Assembly: GCA_029008875.1 (NCBI GenBank)
Contig: JAQXJP010000009.1
Location: 1-64,000, forward strand
Origin: Lachnospiraceae bacterium
GTDB taxonomy: Bacteria; Bacillota; Clostridia; Lachnospirales; Lachnospiraceae
Direction of reading: 5' to 3'
Length of the DNA: 64,000 nucleotides
In this document: positions 1-8,204 of the stretch, piece by piece
Position numbering within the stretch: position 1 is the first letter of the stretch
How the letters are laid out: each line of letters opens with the position of its first letter
The notes under the pieces: model-generated
Seen by the model: the letters and a program-made list of their open reading frames with translations, nothing else
What the model was told of the DNA's origin: nothing
The model's database searches: none
Position numbers and translations under genes: made by a program

Positions 1-200
1 CAAAATCATCCAAACCGCTTTTTACGCCTTTTATCCAGTGCATATGCTGATTCTTTCACTGGCAGCACTTCTGTAGTGCCAGCTTGCTCCGGACCACTTC
101 TCAAAAAAGCTCTTACCGCTCATCAAATTACTTATAAAACTTTCAGCCTTTCGAAGAGACTGAAAGAAACAGAAGATTCGAATTTTGGGAGGAACGTAAT

Positions 201-596
201 ATGTGGCAATGTCCAAAATGTGGTAGAGAATTTAAAAGAACAAATCAAAGTCATTACTGTGGGAAAGCGCCTCAAACAGTATTAGAATATATAGATTCAC
301 AACCCATAGAAACACACGCCCACTTAACAGAAATGATGACAATATTAAAAAACAGTGTTACGGGTGTAAACGAGCGTATATTATGGAGTATGCCGTATTA
401 TGAGAGAGAAGGAAAATCCATCTCATTTTCTGCTTGTAAAAAATACATCAGTTTTTATGTAGGGGTTGAAGTGATTGAAAAATTTGCATTGGACTTGGAC
501 GAATTTGCTACTAAGAAAAATGCAATATATTTTCCATATGATGAAGTATTACCTGCAAATCTGATTGAAAGTATTGCGAAATGGTGTTTAGGTTGA
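201..596 (+). CDS. DUF1801-like protein with N-terminal zinc-ribbon (CPKCGREF...HYC)
   Basis: ORF with RBS (gggagga) upstream; CxxC...C motif; DUF1801-like body (YYEREGKSISFSACKKYISFYVG). Confidence 0.7.
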   Translation: MWQCPKCGREFKRTNQSHYCGKAPQTVLEYIDSQPIETHAHLTEMMTILKNSVTGVNERILWSMPYYEREGKSISFSACKKYISFYVGVEVIEKFALDLDEFATKKNAIYFPYDEVLPANLIESIAKWCLG

Positions 597-661
597 TTTG
601 ATAAATTTCAGTTTGGATCTTTGTTATGGGTTCTGAATTTAATAGGAAATAATGTGTTTAG

Positions 662-686
662 AAAGGGGTTCAAATGAACCCCCTTT
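662..686 (+). terminator. hairpin/terminator-like element AAAGGGGTTC-aaat-GAACCCCCTTTT
   Basis: inverted repeat followed by Ts downstream of the 201..596 ORF. Confidence 0.45.
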
Positions 687-873
687 TGACCCCCCCTAAT
701 GGTACAATCGTTAAGATTGTATCATTTTCTTTGTCCTAACGAACCAAGTTCAACATGATCGAACAATCTATATTTTCCATCATCCGGCAGAGGCATAAAG
801 AAACCGTAATTGTCTACAAAGTTTTTACTCGTTTTGAGCCAGTTCAAAAAAAGCAAATTGAGGAGTTTTTCGA

Positions 874-1308
874 ATGAGAATCATCTTTTTGGATATTGAT
901 GGTGTGCTAAACAATGCAAAGAGCAACGAGGAGAGCCTGACATTCCCTTGCATTGATGACGTCAACTTGAGACAGCTAAAAAACATCGTTGAAGCGACCG
1001 GTGCCCGCGTTGTGCTCACCAGCACATGGAAGGAGGACTATCAGGAAGACGAGGCAGTGAGACGATTTCTGGAGGATAGGCTTCCGATTTGTGGCGTAAC
1101 AGAAGATCGAATCCTTGATCGCGGGAAAGGCATCCTTGCATATTTGTCAGCCCATCCGGAGGTCAAATCTTATGTGATTCTGGATGATGAGCTTTTCGAC
1201 TACGTAGAATGCGAACTCATTGATCATTTGGTTAGGACATTTTATGATTGCGGACTCACGGAAATGGATGCCGAGAGGGCGATACGGATTCTGGGACGGT
1301 TCAATTGA
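874..1308 (+). CDS. HAD-like domain protein
   Basis: N-terminal FLDIDGVLNN HAD motif I; later VVLTSTWK and VILDDE motifs; RBS gaggag. Confidence 0.75.
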   Translation: MRIIFLDIDGVLNNAKSNEESLTFPCIDDVNLRQLKNIVEATGARVVLTSTWKEDYQEDEAVRRFLEDRLPICGVTEDRILDRGKGILAYLSAHPEVKSYVILDDELFDYVECELIDHLVRTFYDCGLTEMDAERAIRILGRFN

Positions 1309-1426
1309 AGAGTACGATGTCGGGGGTTGGAGAAGTCCCGTGTAGGAAGCAATCATCAAGGTAAAGGATGATATTTGGAATTGGGAACTATCTGCCTAAA
1401 GAAATTATGGTGAAGGGAGAACTACT

Positions 1427-1888
1427 ATGCCCAATAATATGAATGTAAATATTGGAAACTCAGGGGAATATTTTGTCGCGGGGGAACTAGAGAGAAGGGG
1501 CTACACTGTTGCGGTACCAATGTCAAACGTTAAAGATTTTGATTTGTTGGCTATTGAACGCGACACACATAAGCAAATTGCGATACAGGTAAAAACAACA
1601 GGATATAAACAGAAAAAATGGACACTATCCAAGAAGAATGAGTCATTAGTTGGTGATAATATCTTTTATGTTTTTGTGGCACTCAATGAACTAGATGCAC
1701 CAGAATATCATATTGTTCCAAGTAGGATTGTTGCGAATACACTTAAGAAAAGTCATCGCGCATGGCTTGATGCTCCAGGGAAGAATGGTCAGCAACATAA
1801 TGATACGGATATAAGGAATTTTTCCGATTCAGAAGATACATTCCTTGATAAATGGGATTTGCTTAATGTAGAAAAGAATGGCATATAA
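1427..1888 (+). CDS. PD-(D/E)XK-like nuclease family / DUF4365-like protein
   Basis: GEYFVAGELERRGY ... DFDLLAIERDTHKQIAIQVKTTG: D-x(n)-QVK arrangement typical of the PDDEXK fold. Confidence 0.55.
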   Translation: MPNNMNVNIGNSGEYFVAGELERRGYTVAVPMSNVKDFDLLAIERDTHKQIAIQVKTTGYKQKKWTLSKKNESLVGDNIFYVFVALNELDAPEYHIVPSRIVANTLKKSHRAWLDAPGKNGQQHNDTDIRNFSDSEDTFLDKWDLLNVEKNGI

Positions 1889-2220
1889 AGAACATAGAGA
1901 ATTAATGGTATACGGGGCGAATGGAAGAAATTATCAAGCTATTCCACCGATAAGGCGCAAGGAGACTGGTTTATGGATTTTGGCTTTGATATTGGCACTC
2001 CCATCAATGTCGAGTGCCAGAGCGATTCTTATTATCAGGGCAGACATGATATGGGGAAGAAAAAGAATTATAAATGTATCCTCAAGAGGAATTGGATGTA
2101 ATAGTTGATATGCCGTGGTATAGTATTTATATAATTTTGACGTAAGACAACATTGAAGTCCGTTTTTTGGTACACGTCTTTTGAGATAATTCTATTGTAA
2201 TAGAAGATGGAGGTGTCGTT

Positions 2221-2448
2221 ATGAACGGATTTTTTGGTAATATGTTTGATTTTAACCACGACGGAAAATTGGACGGTTTTGAGAGGGCTGCTGATTTTGC
2301 TATGTTCACATCACTAATGGGAGATGAAGAAAAAACAGAATTGGAAATGTCGGGACTAGACCCTGATGAGTTAGAATTTATGGATGCTGATGAAAGACGT
2401 GAGGCTTTAGAAGACGCAGGATTGGATCCGGATGATTACGATTTTTAA
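2221..2448 (+). CDS. small acidic protein with one canonical EF-hand loop
   Basis: DFNHDGKLDGFE fits the 12-residue EF-hand consensus; RBS ggaggtg. Confidence 0.6.
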   Translation: MNGFFGNMFDFNHDGKLDGFERAADFAMFTSLMGDEEKTELEMSGLDPDELEFMDADERREALEDAGLDPDDYDF

Positions 2449-2462
2449 CGGAGGAACAGAAG

Positions 2463-3449
2463 ATGCCTAAAGGAGATAAGTTTATAGCTTTAACAGCATA
2501 TTTGGAGAAGTGTGGGAAGGATGAGATTAAGATGTCCTTTTCAGAGATAGAAAAAATACTTGGATTCAAGTTGTCACATTCAGCCTATACGCATCGAGAA
2601 CAATGGGCAAATTCAGAATCACAGTCTTTTGCTTTTGGTTGGCTTAATGCAGGGTATTTGACGCGGCTAGTTGATTTTTCAGAGCAGACAGTAGAGTTTT
2701 TTCGAGAGAGAGTGGTTGTACCGCGTAAAGAATCCCACTCACCAAAGAAGGTGACGCAATACAAATCGGCAACTTTGCCTGTGGAGGAAGCTATACGCTG
2801 TATTCGTACATACTATAATAAAACGGTCGAAGACGCACATGGTCGATATTTATCATGGCAGCATTGTTACAATGCATTCTCTACGAACAGGGGTGTTTTG
2901 GATGAGAATACATTTGACTATCTTGCACTTCATTTGGCATTTTATCTTGCAAGCTGGGGAATGTATAGAGGTTCATCCTTTTTATTACAGAAAGATTATA
3001 AAGTGCATATCCCGGTTGTGAAAATTCTCATGGAAGAACAGTACAATTCATTGGTGGGAATAACGGCTGAAGAACTTATCAAGGACGAAAATCTTACCTT
3101 GTTGGAGGATGTAAGTGCAAGAATCCGTAGAGCTTATGCGGATGAAAAGCCATCAATCGAGGGAATAACAAACAATGCCACGGATACTCTAGTCACAAAG
3201 ATATTATTGGGTACGCTTGGCTGTGTTCCTGCATATGACCGATACTATGTGCAGGCTGTAAAGCAGTATGGTATTTCGGCAGGTGGTTACAACAAAGAAT
3301 CCGTAAAAGATGTGGCGAAGTATTATTTGTCTCACAAGGATGAATTTGAAACTGTCAGAGTAGAGTTAAGCACCTGTGGTGTAGAGTATCCAGTAATGAA
3401 ACTAATGGATATGTGTATGTGGCAAGTTGCATTTGAAGCAGATAATTGA
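2463..3449 (+). CDS. hypothetical protein (DUF7662-like N-terminus)
   Basis: 328-aa ORF with RBS; N-terminal SFSEIEKILGFKLSHSAYTHREQWAN pattern. Confidence 0.6.
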   Translation: MPKGDKFIALTAYLEKCGKDEIKMSFSEIEKILGFKLSHSAYTHREQWANSESQSFAFGWLNAGYLTRLVDFSEQTVEFFRERVVVPRKESHSPKKVTQYKSATLPVEEAIRCIRTYYNKTVEDAHGRYLSWQHCYNAFSTNRGVLDENTFDYLALHLAFYLASWGMYRGSSFLLQKDYKVHIPVVKILMEEQYNSLVGITAEELIKDENLTLLEDVSARIRRAYADEKPSIEGITNNATDTLVTKILLGTLGCVPAYDRYYVQAVKQYGISAGGYNKESVKDVAKYYLSHKDEFETVRVELSTCGVEYPVMKLMDMCMWQVAFEADN

Positions 3450-3885
3450 TTATAGCGGTGCAAGGAGGTGCGGTGCTTTGTTTGAAGAACTGGTCGGCTT
3501 AATTGATAAAATAAAGGACGATTCCATTGGAGAGTGGATTGTTGATAAGGAAAACGATGGAACCCTTGAACATCCGATACAGATGCCGTTTGTAGTTTAT
3601 TCAAGGGTTGTGCGTCAATTTGAAAGAGGCGTATATAATTTTGAGGAAGAACACCCGGAATTTGAACTTAACCGATATGGTTCAATATTAGAAAAATGGG
3701 AGACGCAGTCCATGTCCACAGTAGATGTTTCGAAGATGGATGGGCAGGGGGTTATGGCTTTGATAATGGCTGCAGTCCGGGCAGAGCGTTTTTGCGATGG
3801 AGCATTGAAGGAGTTTTTTGAAAATGGCTCAATAGAAAAATGGCTGCTCAGACTTAAGGAAATTGATGAAGAGGGCCTACAATAA
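3427..3885 (+). CDS. hypothetical protein, DUF6508-like
   Basis: ORF overlapping the end of the upstream gene; VMALIMAAVRAERFCDGALKEFFENGSIEKWLLRLKEI. Confidence 0.55.
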   Translation: MHLKQIIDYSGARRCGALFEELVGLIDKIKDDSIGEWIVDKENDGTLEHPIQMPFVVYSRVVRQFERGVYNFEEEHPEFELNRYGSILEKWETQSMSTVDVSKMDGQGVMALIMAAVRAERFCDGALKEFFENGSIEKWLLRLKEIDEEGLQ

Positions 3886-3958
3886 TTACAATGACATCCA
3901 TACGTAGAGACGCTTGCTGGCAGAACACATGGAGAGAGTAAATGCCATAGTTGGAGTC

Positions 3959-3995
3959 AAGCCCCCAAGTCACTGAATGACTTGGGGCTTTTTTC
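3959..3995 (+). terminator. rho-independent terminator
   Basis: GCCCCCAAGTCA-ctgaa-TGACTTGGGGC followed by TTTTTT. Confidence 0.8.
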
Positions 3996-4069
3996 TGTTT
4001 GCCCGGAGTGATGACCCCGGAACACATCCCGACCGCAGTCTAGAGTAGGAACGGAGTCGGATTGATGCC

Positions 4070-4432
4070 CTACTGTTTGCGGAAAGCATGGACTTGTTGC
4101 GTAATCAGATAAGAGGTCAGATAGCGTCGCTGCAAACCAGTCTGCTGTTCAAGTTGATTCAGCAGTTCATCCAGGTCCGCTTTTGCTTCAACGGAAATCT
4201 GGATGGTCATTTTGACATAGCCGGATGGGGCCACATAGGGAATAGTGCCCGGAGTAATCGGCGACAGAATGCCGAAATGCTCGTCGTGATATTTGCGGAT
4301 GCCGGACTTGGAAAATTCGTATTTGATTTTAAATTCCTCATCGGTCAATGCTGTTAAGTCTTGGGATAATTCTCTCCATTGTTCTTCGGTTGCGGTTGTG
4401 CGATAACGGAATACTTTTGTCATTTTTGCCAT
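4070..4432 (-). CDS. hypothetical protein
   Basis: 120-aa ORF with RBS (aggaggatc) upstream on the - strand. Confidence 0.6.
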   Translation of the reverse strand: MAKMTKVFRYRTTATEEQWRELSQDLTALTDEEFKIKYEFSKSGIRKYHDEHFGILSPITPGTIPYVAPSGYVKMTIQISVEAKADLDELLNQLEQQTGLQRRYLTSYLITQQVHAFRKQ

Positions 4433-4523
4433 AATGAGATCCTCCTGCAGGGGTATTTCTTGGATTGATATGTTTCATACATAAATATGTGCTTTATCCC
4501 CGGTTGATATCTTTTGGCATGAG

Positions 4524-4548
4524 AAAAGAGCCCCGAGAGGCTCTTTTG
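4524..4548. terminator. bidirectional terminator-like hairpin
   Basis: AAAAGAGCC-ccgag-AGGCTCTTTT. Confidence 0.6.
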
Positions 4549-4551
4549 TTG

Positions 4552-5259
4552 CTAGGAACGACCGATGCAGGTTTCCATCATAGCGTATAGGCTATAAGTT
4601 GCGACATAGTAATTGGAGATATCCATGCAGTCTAAGTTGGCCTGGATATCTTGTTTATATGCTTCCAGAACGCGCTTTGCATCTGTATACAGGAGACAGG
4701 CAAGGCTAAGTTTTTCCAAGAACTCATTGCATACATATAAGCCATCCGCATCACAGCGCTGGGGGCGGACCAACTTCTTAGTTTCTGCAAATTGCAGGTC
4801 GCCCAGAATTCCGTAGTAGATGGTGTTGTAGAGGATGGGAGCCACGAGGGCACTCTGATTACGCAGAAAAGAGGGCTCGATGCCGAGTGCGGTCATCCAG
4901 AGGCGGATGAGCTTCCCCTCCATGCCCGGCATCTCCGGTTCGGTTTCACTGAAGTCATTAAATACAATATCGTTGCATTCCTCCGCCAGGTACCATGCAA
5001 GCTGAGGGTAATCATACTCGGGGGTGCTGTCAGTAAGACAATAGAGTACGTTATCATCCGGGAAAGTGACAAAGAGCCCCTGTTCGATTGCCTGCTGAAT
5101 AGCGAGTGCCGAATCCAGATGATCGAATGCTTTAATTTCTTCAAACAGATGCTCGATTAGATCCGCGCCGGAAGCAGAGTGTTTTTTGCAGAAGTCAATG
5201 ATTTTTTGGATTGCTCCTGCGCGTTGTTGGGTGAGTAATGTGGTGTCGTTTACGTCCAT
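4552..5259 (-). CDS. hypothetical protein
   Basis: 235-aa ORF, RBS gaaaggacg on - strand. Confidence 0.6.
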   Translation of the reverse strand: MDVNDTTLLTQQRAGAIQKIIDFCKKHSASGADLIEHLFEEIKAFDHLDSALAIQQAIEQGLFVTFPDDNVLYCLTDSTPEYDYPQLAWYLAEECNDIVFNDFSETEPEMPGMEGKLIRLWMTALGIEPSFLRNQSALVAPILYNTIYYGILGDLQFAETKKLVRPQRCDADGLYVCNEFLEKLSLACLLYTDAKRVLEAYKQDIQANLDCMDISNYYVATYSLYAMMETCIGRS

Positions 5260-5487
5260 AGTGACCGTCCTTTCTTCTCGATGTGAGAGGGGGTGTTTGA
5301 TAATAAGAGGTACCGAATAATGTTGTCAGATTGATTGGTTAGCTAATCGGATGCCGCCGGCCGGGAGTCGTTAACGTATGCCTGTCTTTTGAAAAAACAA
5401 CAGAATCATCAGCATACTCCTTTGCAAGGAACAAGACTTCGTACGAAATGGCAACTCCGTAGTAAGTAATGTAACCCAATCCATTTG

Positions 5488-6327
5488 TTAGCTATTCCAC
5501 TTGCCGTCCAGCATATCTGCCAGCACGTCCTTGTCCCAGAGCACGACGCCGGTTGCATTTGCTAACATTTGCGCTTGAGCCGTGAAGGTGGAGGTTGTTA
5601 GAACGGCTGCAACATCCGCAGAATAGAACGCGGCACCGGAGTAAGCCTCCTGAATGGCGTCATTGCCGATGGCACGAATTTGGTGCTTGCATTGGATGGC
5701 GTATCTCTTTCCGCTCCGGTGGGCAGTGACATCAATCCCTTGGTCGCCGGATGCAGGGGTGACCTCAACATTGGTGAAACCAAGCTGAAGCAGTATACCA
5801 GCGGCAAAGAATTCAAAGTCCCGCCCCGACATAGGAGTCAGTACGGCAAGTGGGTCCTTTTGCAGAGCGACCACCGGAGGGATGTCATTCGCCGGTAGGA
5901 GCGCAGTAGGATTGGGGGCTGGCGAACTTGCGCCCTGGAAACTGGTTGCTTTCGTCCTGGAGGCAGAATCCAGAAACACTCCCATCGGGGCAAAACCTTG
6001 AAGGGGCGCCGAATCCAGAGAGTAGCGGAATAATTGCTTGACGAAGGAACATCTGCTGCCGGATGGAAGTAGTCGCATGATATTAAGTGCCGCCTGGTCA
6101 TCCTGCCGTCTGTTATCCAGTCGCAGGTGCAATTCGACGCCACAAGGGGGATGGGGCAAGTGGGAAAATGCGAACTGAATGGGCGGGCAGGTGTAAGGGC
6201 GGCCGAGTGCATAGGCGACAAGACAATCCCGCAGCTCCCGGGAGAGTCGGATATCGGAGCACTGATGCAGGTATATCAGGTCTCGGTCTGCCAGTGGATG
6301 TAGCCGGAGGGTAAGTTGCTTGGTCAT
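5488..6327 (-). CDS. Mrr-type restriction endonuclease domain protein
   Basis: C-terminal GRDFEFFAAGILLQLGFTNVEVTPASGDQGIDVTAHRSGKRYAIQCKH (Mrr-cat D-x(n)-QxK). Confidence 0.8.
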   Translation of the reverse strand: MTKQLTLRLHPLADRDLIYLHQCSDIRLSRELRDCLVAYALGRPYTCPPIQFAFSHLPHPPCGVELHLRLDNRRQDDQAALNIMRLLPSGSRCSFVKQLFRYSLDSAPLQGFAPMGVFLDSASRTKATSFQGASSPAPNPTALLPANDIPPVVALQKDPLAVLTPMSGRDFEFFAAGILLQLGFTNVEVTPASGDQGIDVTAHRSGKRYAIQCKHQIRAIGNDAIQEAYSGAAFYSADVAAVLTTSTFTAQAQMLANATGVVLWDKDVLADMLDGKWNS

Positions 6328-6329
6328 AA

Positions 6330-7514
6330 TTAAGGTGCCTTTCTGGTGTCGTTTGTTGTCTTTTTTGAGGCGGTATTGTGGAAGAAATCTGTGAGGGCCT
6401 GTAGCTCCTCCTCCGTGAGCGGTATCGACTCAAATGCATTGCTTTCTTCCGGTATCGGTTCTTCGGTTTCCTCTTCCTCGTCAGGCGGAATCTCAAAAAG
6501 TGTATAATCGTAACAGTCGGAATGCAACCTTAGGCATAAATCTCTGTCGAAAAGGTTGACGCCGTTAAACTGGATCTCGCTCCAAGCCTGCAGAATCCGT
6601 TGCCGCAGGGTATATTCCAGTTCTCGGATGCCAAAAACAGAGCCGCTGGAATCCGCGACTAATCCGGATACCACGTCCTCGTCAATGATGATATGACAGT
6701 GAAAAGCGTTGCAAAGATCTGCAGATACTTTACGAACAATATGATGGTAAGCCTCTTGCGAAAGACACTCATAATTGTAAAGAAAACTGAATCTTCCAAT
6801 CAACTCTGGCATAGCTCCGACCTTAAGGATGTCTTCTCGGGTCAGAGGAGTATGAGATTCAGGCATGTCTTCGGTCAGACCAGAGTCAGAACCGAATCCG
6901 ATTGGAGTTGGAACAGAGGAGCGTTTTTCACGGAACTCTTCAAAAGCCCCAGCACCCACAAAGAGGATATTACTTGTGTTGATGGTGACATTCCTGGGGC
7001 GTGATTCGATGGAGATGTTCCCGCCCTCGACGAGTGTCAATAAATTGGCCTGAAGATCCTTATGTGTGTCACCTTTTCCACTATAGCATGGCATCAAGGC
7101 CTTATCGAATTCATCCATGAATACAATGGCGGCGGGAAAGGCTTGACCGCATCTGGCCAGAGGCTCTAAGATGCTACTAGGCTCAGCACCCTTGAATCCG
7201 GCGGATGTAATCTGGGACAGGTCAACGGAGTAGACCGGAAGCAAGGGAATTGCCTTGGCAAAATAGTCGCGGAGTGCACGGAAAGTCTCGGTCTTCCCAC
7301 TCCCGGAAGGGGCGGCAAGAATGAAGTTGTGATTGGGTATGGTGTCGTGGAGCAGGCACCAGAGATAACTGTATACATTGGCACAGACATCTTTGAGAAC
7401 GGGTTGCCCGATAACGCGTTTACTGATTTCCTCGTGAAATTCGGTCAGGGATGTCTTCTCCACCCAAAGATAGATGGCGGAGTATAGTTTTTCACCGATT
7501 TTAAACATAATCAT
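6330..7514 (-). CDS. ClpX-like AAA+ ATPase
   Basis: Walker A APSGSGKTE, Walker B IVFMDEFDKA; ClpX-like layout; start 2 nt after stop of Mrr gene on the - strand (same operon). Confidence 0.75.
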   Translation of the reverse strand: MIMFKIGEKLYSAIYLWVEKTSLTEFHEEISKRVIGQPVLKDVCANVYSYLWCLLHDTIPNHNFILAAPSGSGKTETFRALRDYFAKAIPLLPVYSVDLSQITSAGFKGAEPSSILEPLARCGQAFPAAIVFMDEFDKALMPCYSGKGDTHKDLQANLLTLVEGGNISIESRPRNVTINTSNILFVGAGAFEEFREKRSSVPTPIGFGSDSGLTEDMPESHTPLTREDILKVGAMPELIGRFSFLYNYECLSQEAYHHIVRKVSADLCNAFHCHIIIDEDVVSGLVADSSGSVFGIRELEYTLRQRILQAWSEIQFNGVNLFDRDLCLRLHSDCYDYTLFEIPPDEEEETEEPIPEESNAFESIPLTEEELQALTDFFHNTASKKTTNDTRKAP

Positions 7515-7522
7515 TCTCCTTC

Positions 7523-7846
7523 CTATTGAGCGACAATGGGTACGCCTGCCGCAAGATAGAGGTGCAACTCGGGTTCGGACACCGGAATCCGGAGCTCTTC
7601 CCCGTTGGGGCCGGCTGATGGGTAGACGGCGTGATATACGGCCTTCTCATAATGGAGCATGGCGGTTTTGTCGTAGGTCAGTGGATTGGTGTATCCGGTG
7701 TCGTGATAACCCGTATAGATGTATCCATTTCGTTTGAGCGTGTCGATGCGCTGGTGCTCCGTCTCCAAAACGCGTTGCTCGTCTTTGGTGCAGATGATGG
7801 TTGTTGGTAGCATAAACAGTCTCCTTTCGCTTAAAAAAAAGTACAT
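7523..7846 (-). CDS. hypothetical protein
   Basis: 107-aa ORF directly upstream of the ClpX-like gene; true start probably at MLPTTIICTKDEQ with RBS. Confidence 0.5.
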   Translation of the reverse strand: MYFFLSERRLFMLPTTIICTKDEQRVLETEHQRIDTLKRNGYIYTGYHDTGYTNPLTYDKTAMLHYEKAVYHAVYPSAGPNGEELRIPVSEPELHLYLAAGVPIVAQ

Positions 7847-7930
7847 GATTTGTGTCAGCTACTTAACAAGAGGCTCACTTTTTCCGGAATCGTAAAACAA
7901 TTTGAAGATTTTTGTAGGATTGCGTTAGGA

Positions 7931-7959
7931 TTGCAATCGGAACGGGATAAGAATACAAT
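7931..7959 (+). promoter_or_regulatory. sigma70-like promoter TTGCAA-N17-TACAAT
   Basis: near-consensus -35/-10 with 17-nt spacing. Confidence 0.5.
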
Positions 7960-8008
7960 TAGAATAGATGCAGTTAATAACATATAACTAAATAAATGTA
8001 TGAACCGA

Positions 8009-8045
8009 GAAGCTTTCTGCTTAATGCAGAGGGCTTCTTTTTTTA
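8009..8045 (+). terminator. rho-independent terminator in the leader region of the primase-helicase gene
   Basis: GAAGCTTTCTGC-ttaat-GCAGAGGGCTTC followed by TTTTTTTATT. Confidence 0.75.
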
Positions 8046-8204
8046 TTCATCGGGTGTAGGTCCCATATTTTATTTGAAGGCGGGAGCGGGCGGAAGGGGG
8101 GTATTCCTTTGCATCGAACTCGCCCAAATTTATATATAGGTCACAGAGTGTGGTGAACTAATAGAAAGGGAACGCAACGAAGGAGAGCGTCAGAGGTTGA
8201 GTAA

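Noticed and set aside
1878-2108. 76-aa + strand ORF
   Set aside because: Overlaps the upstream gene end, no good RBS or conserved motif; may be a decayed fragment but cannot be supported.
7474-7737. 87-aa + strand ORF opposite the ClpX-like operon start
   Set aside because: Arg-rich antisense frame, no RBS, overlaps supported - strand genes.
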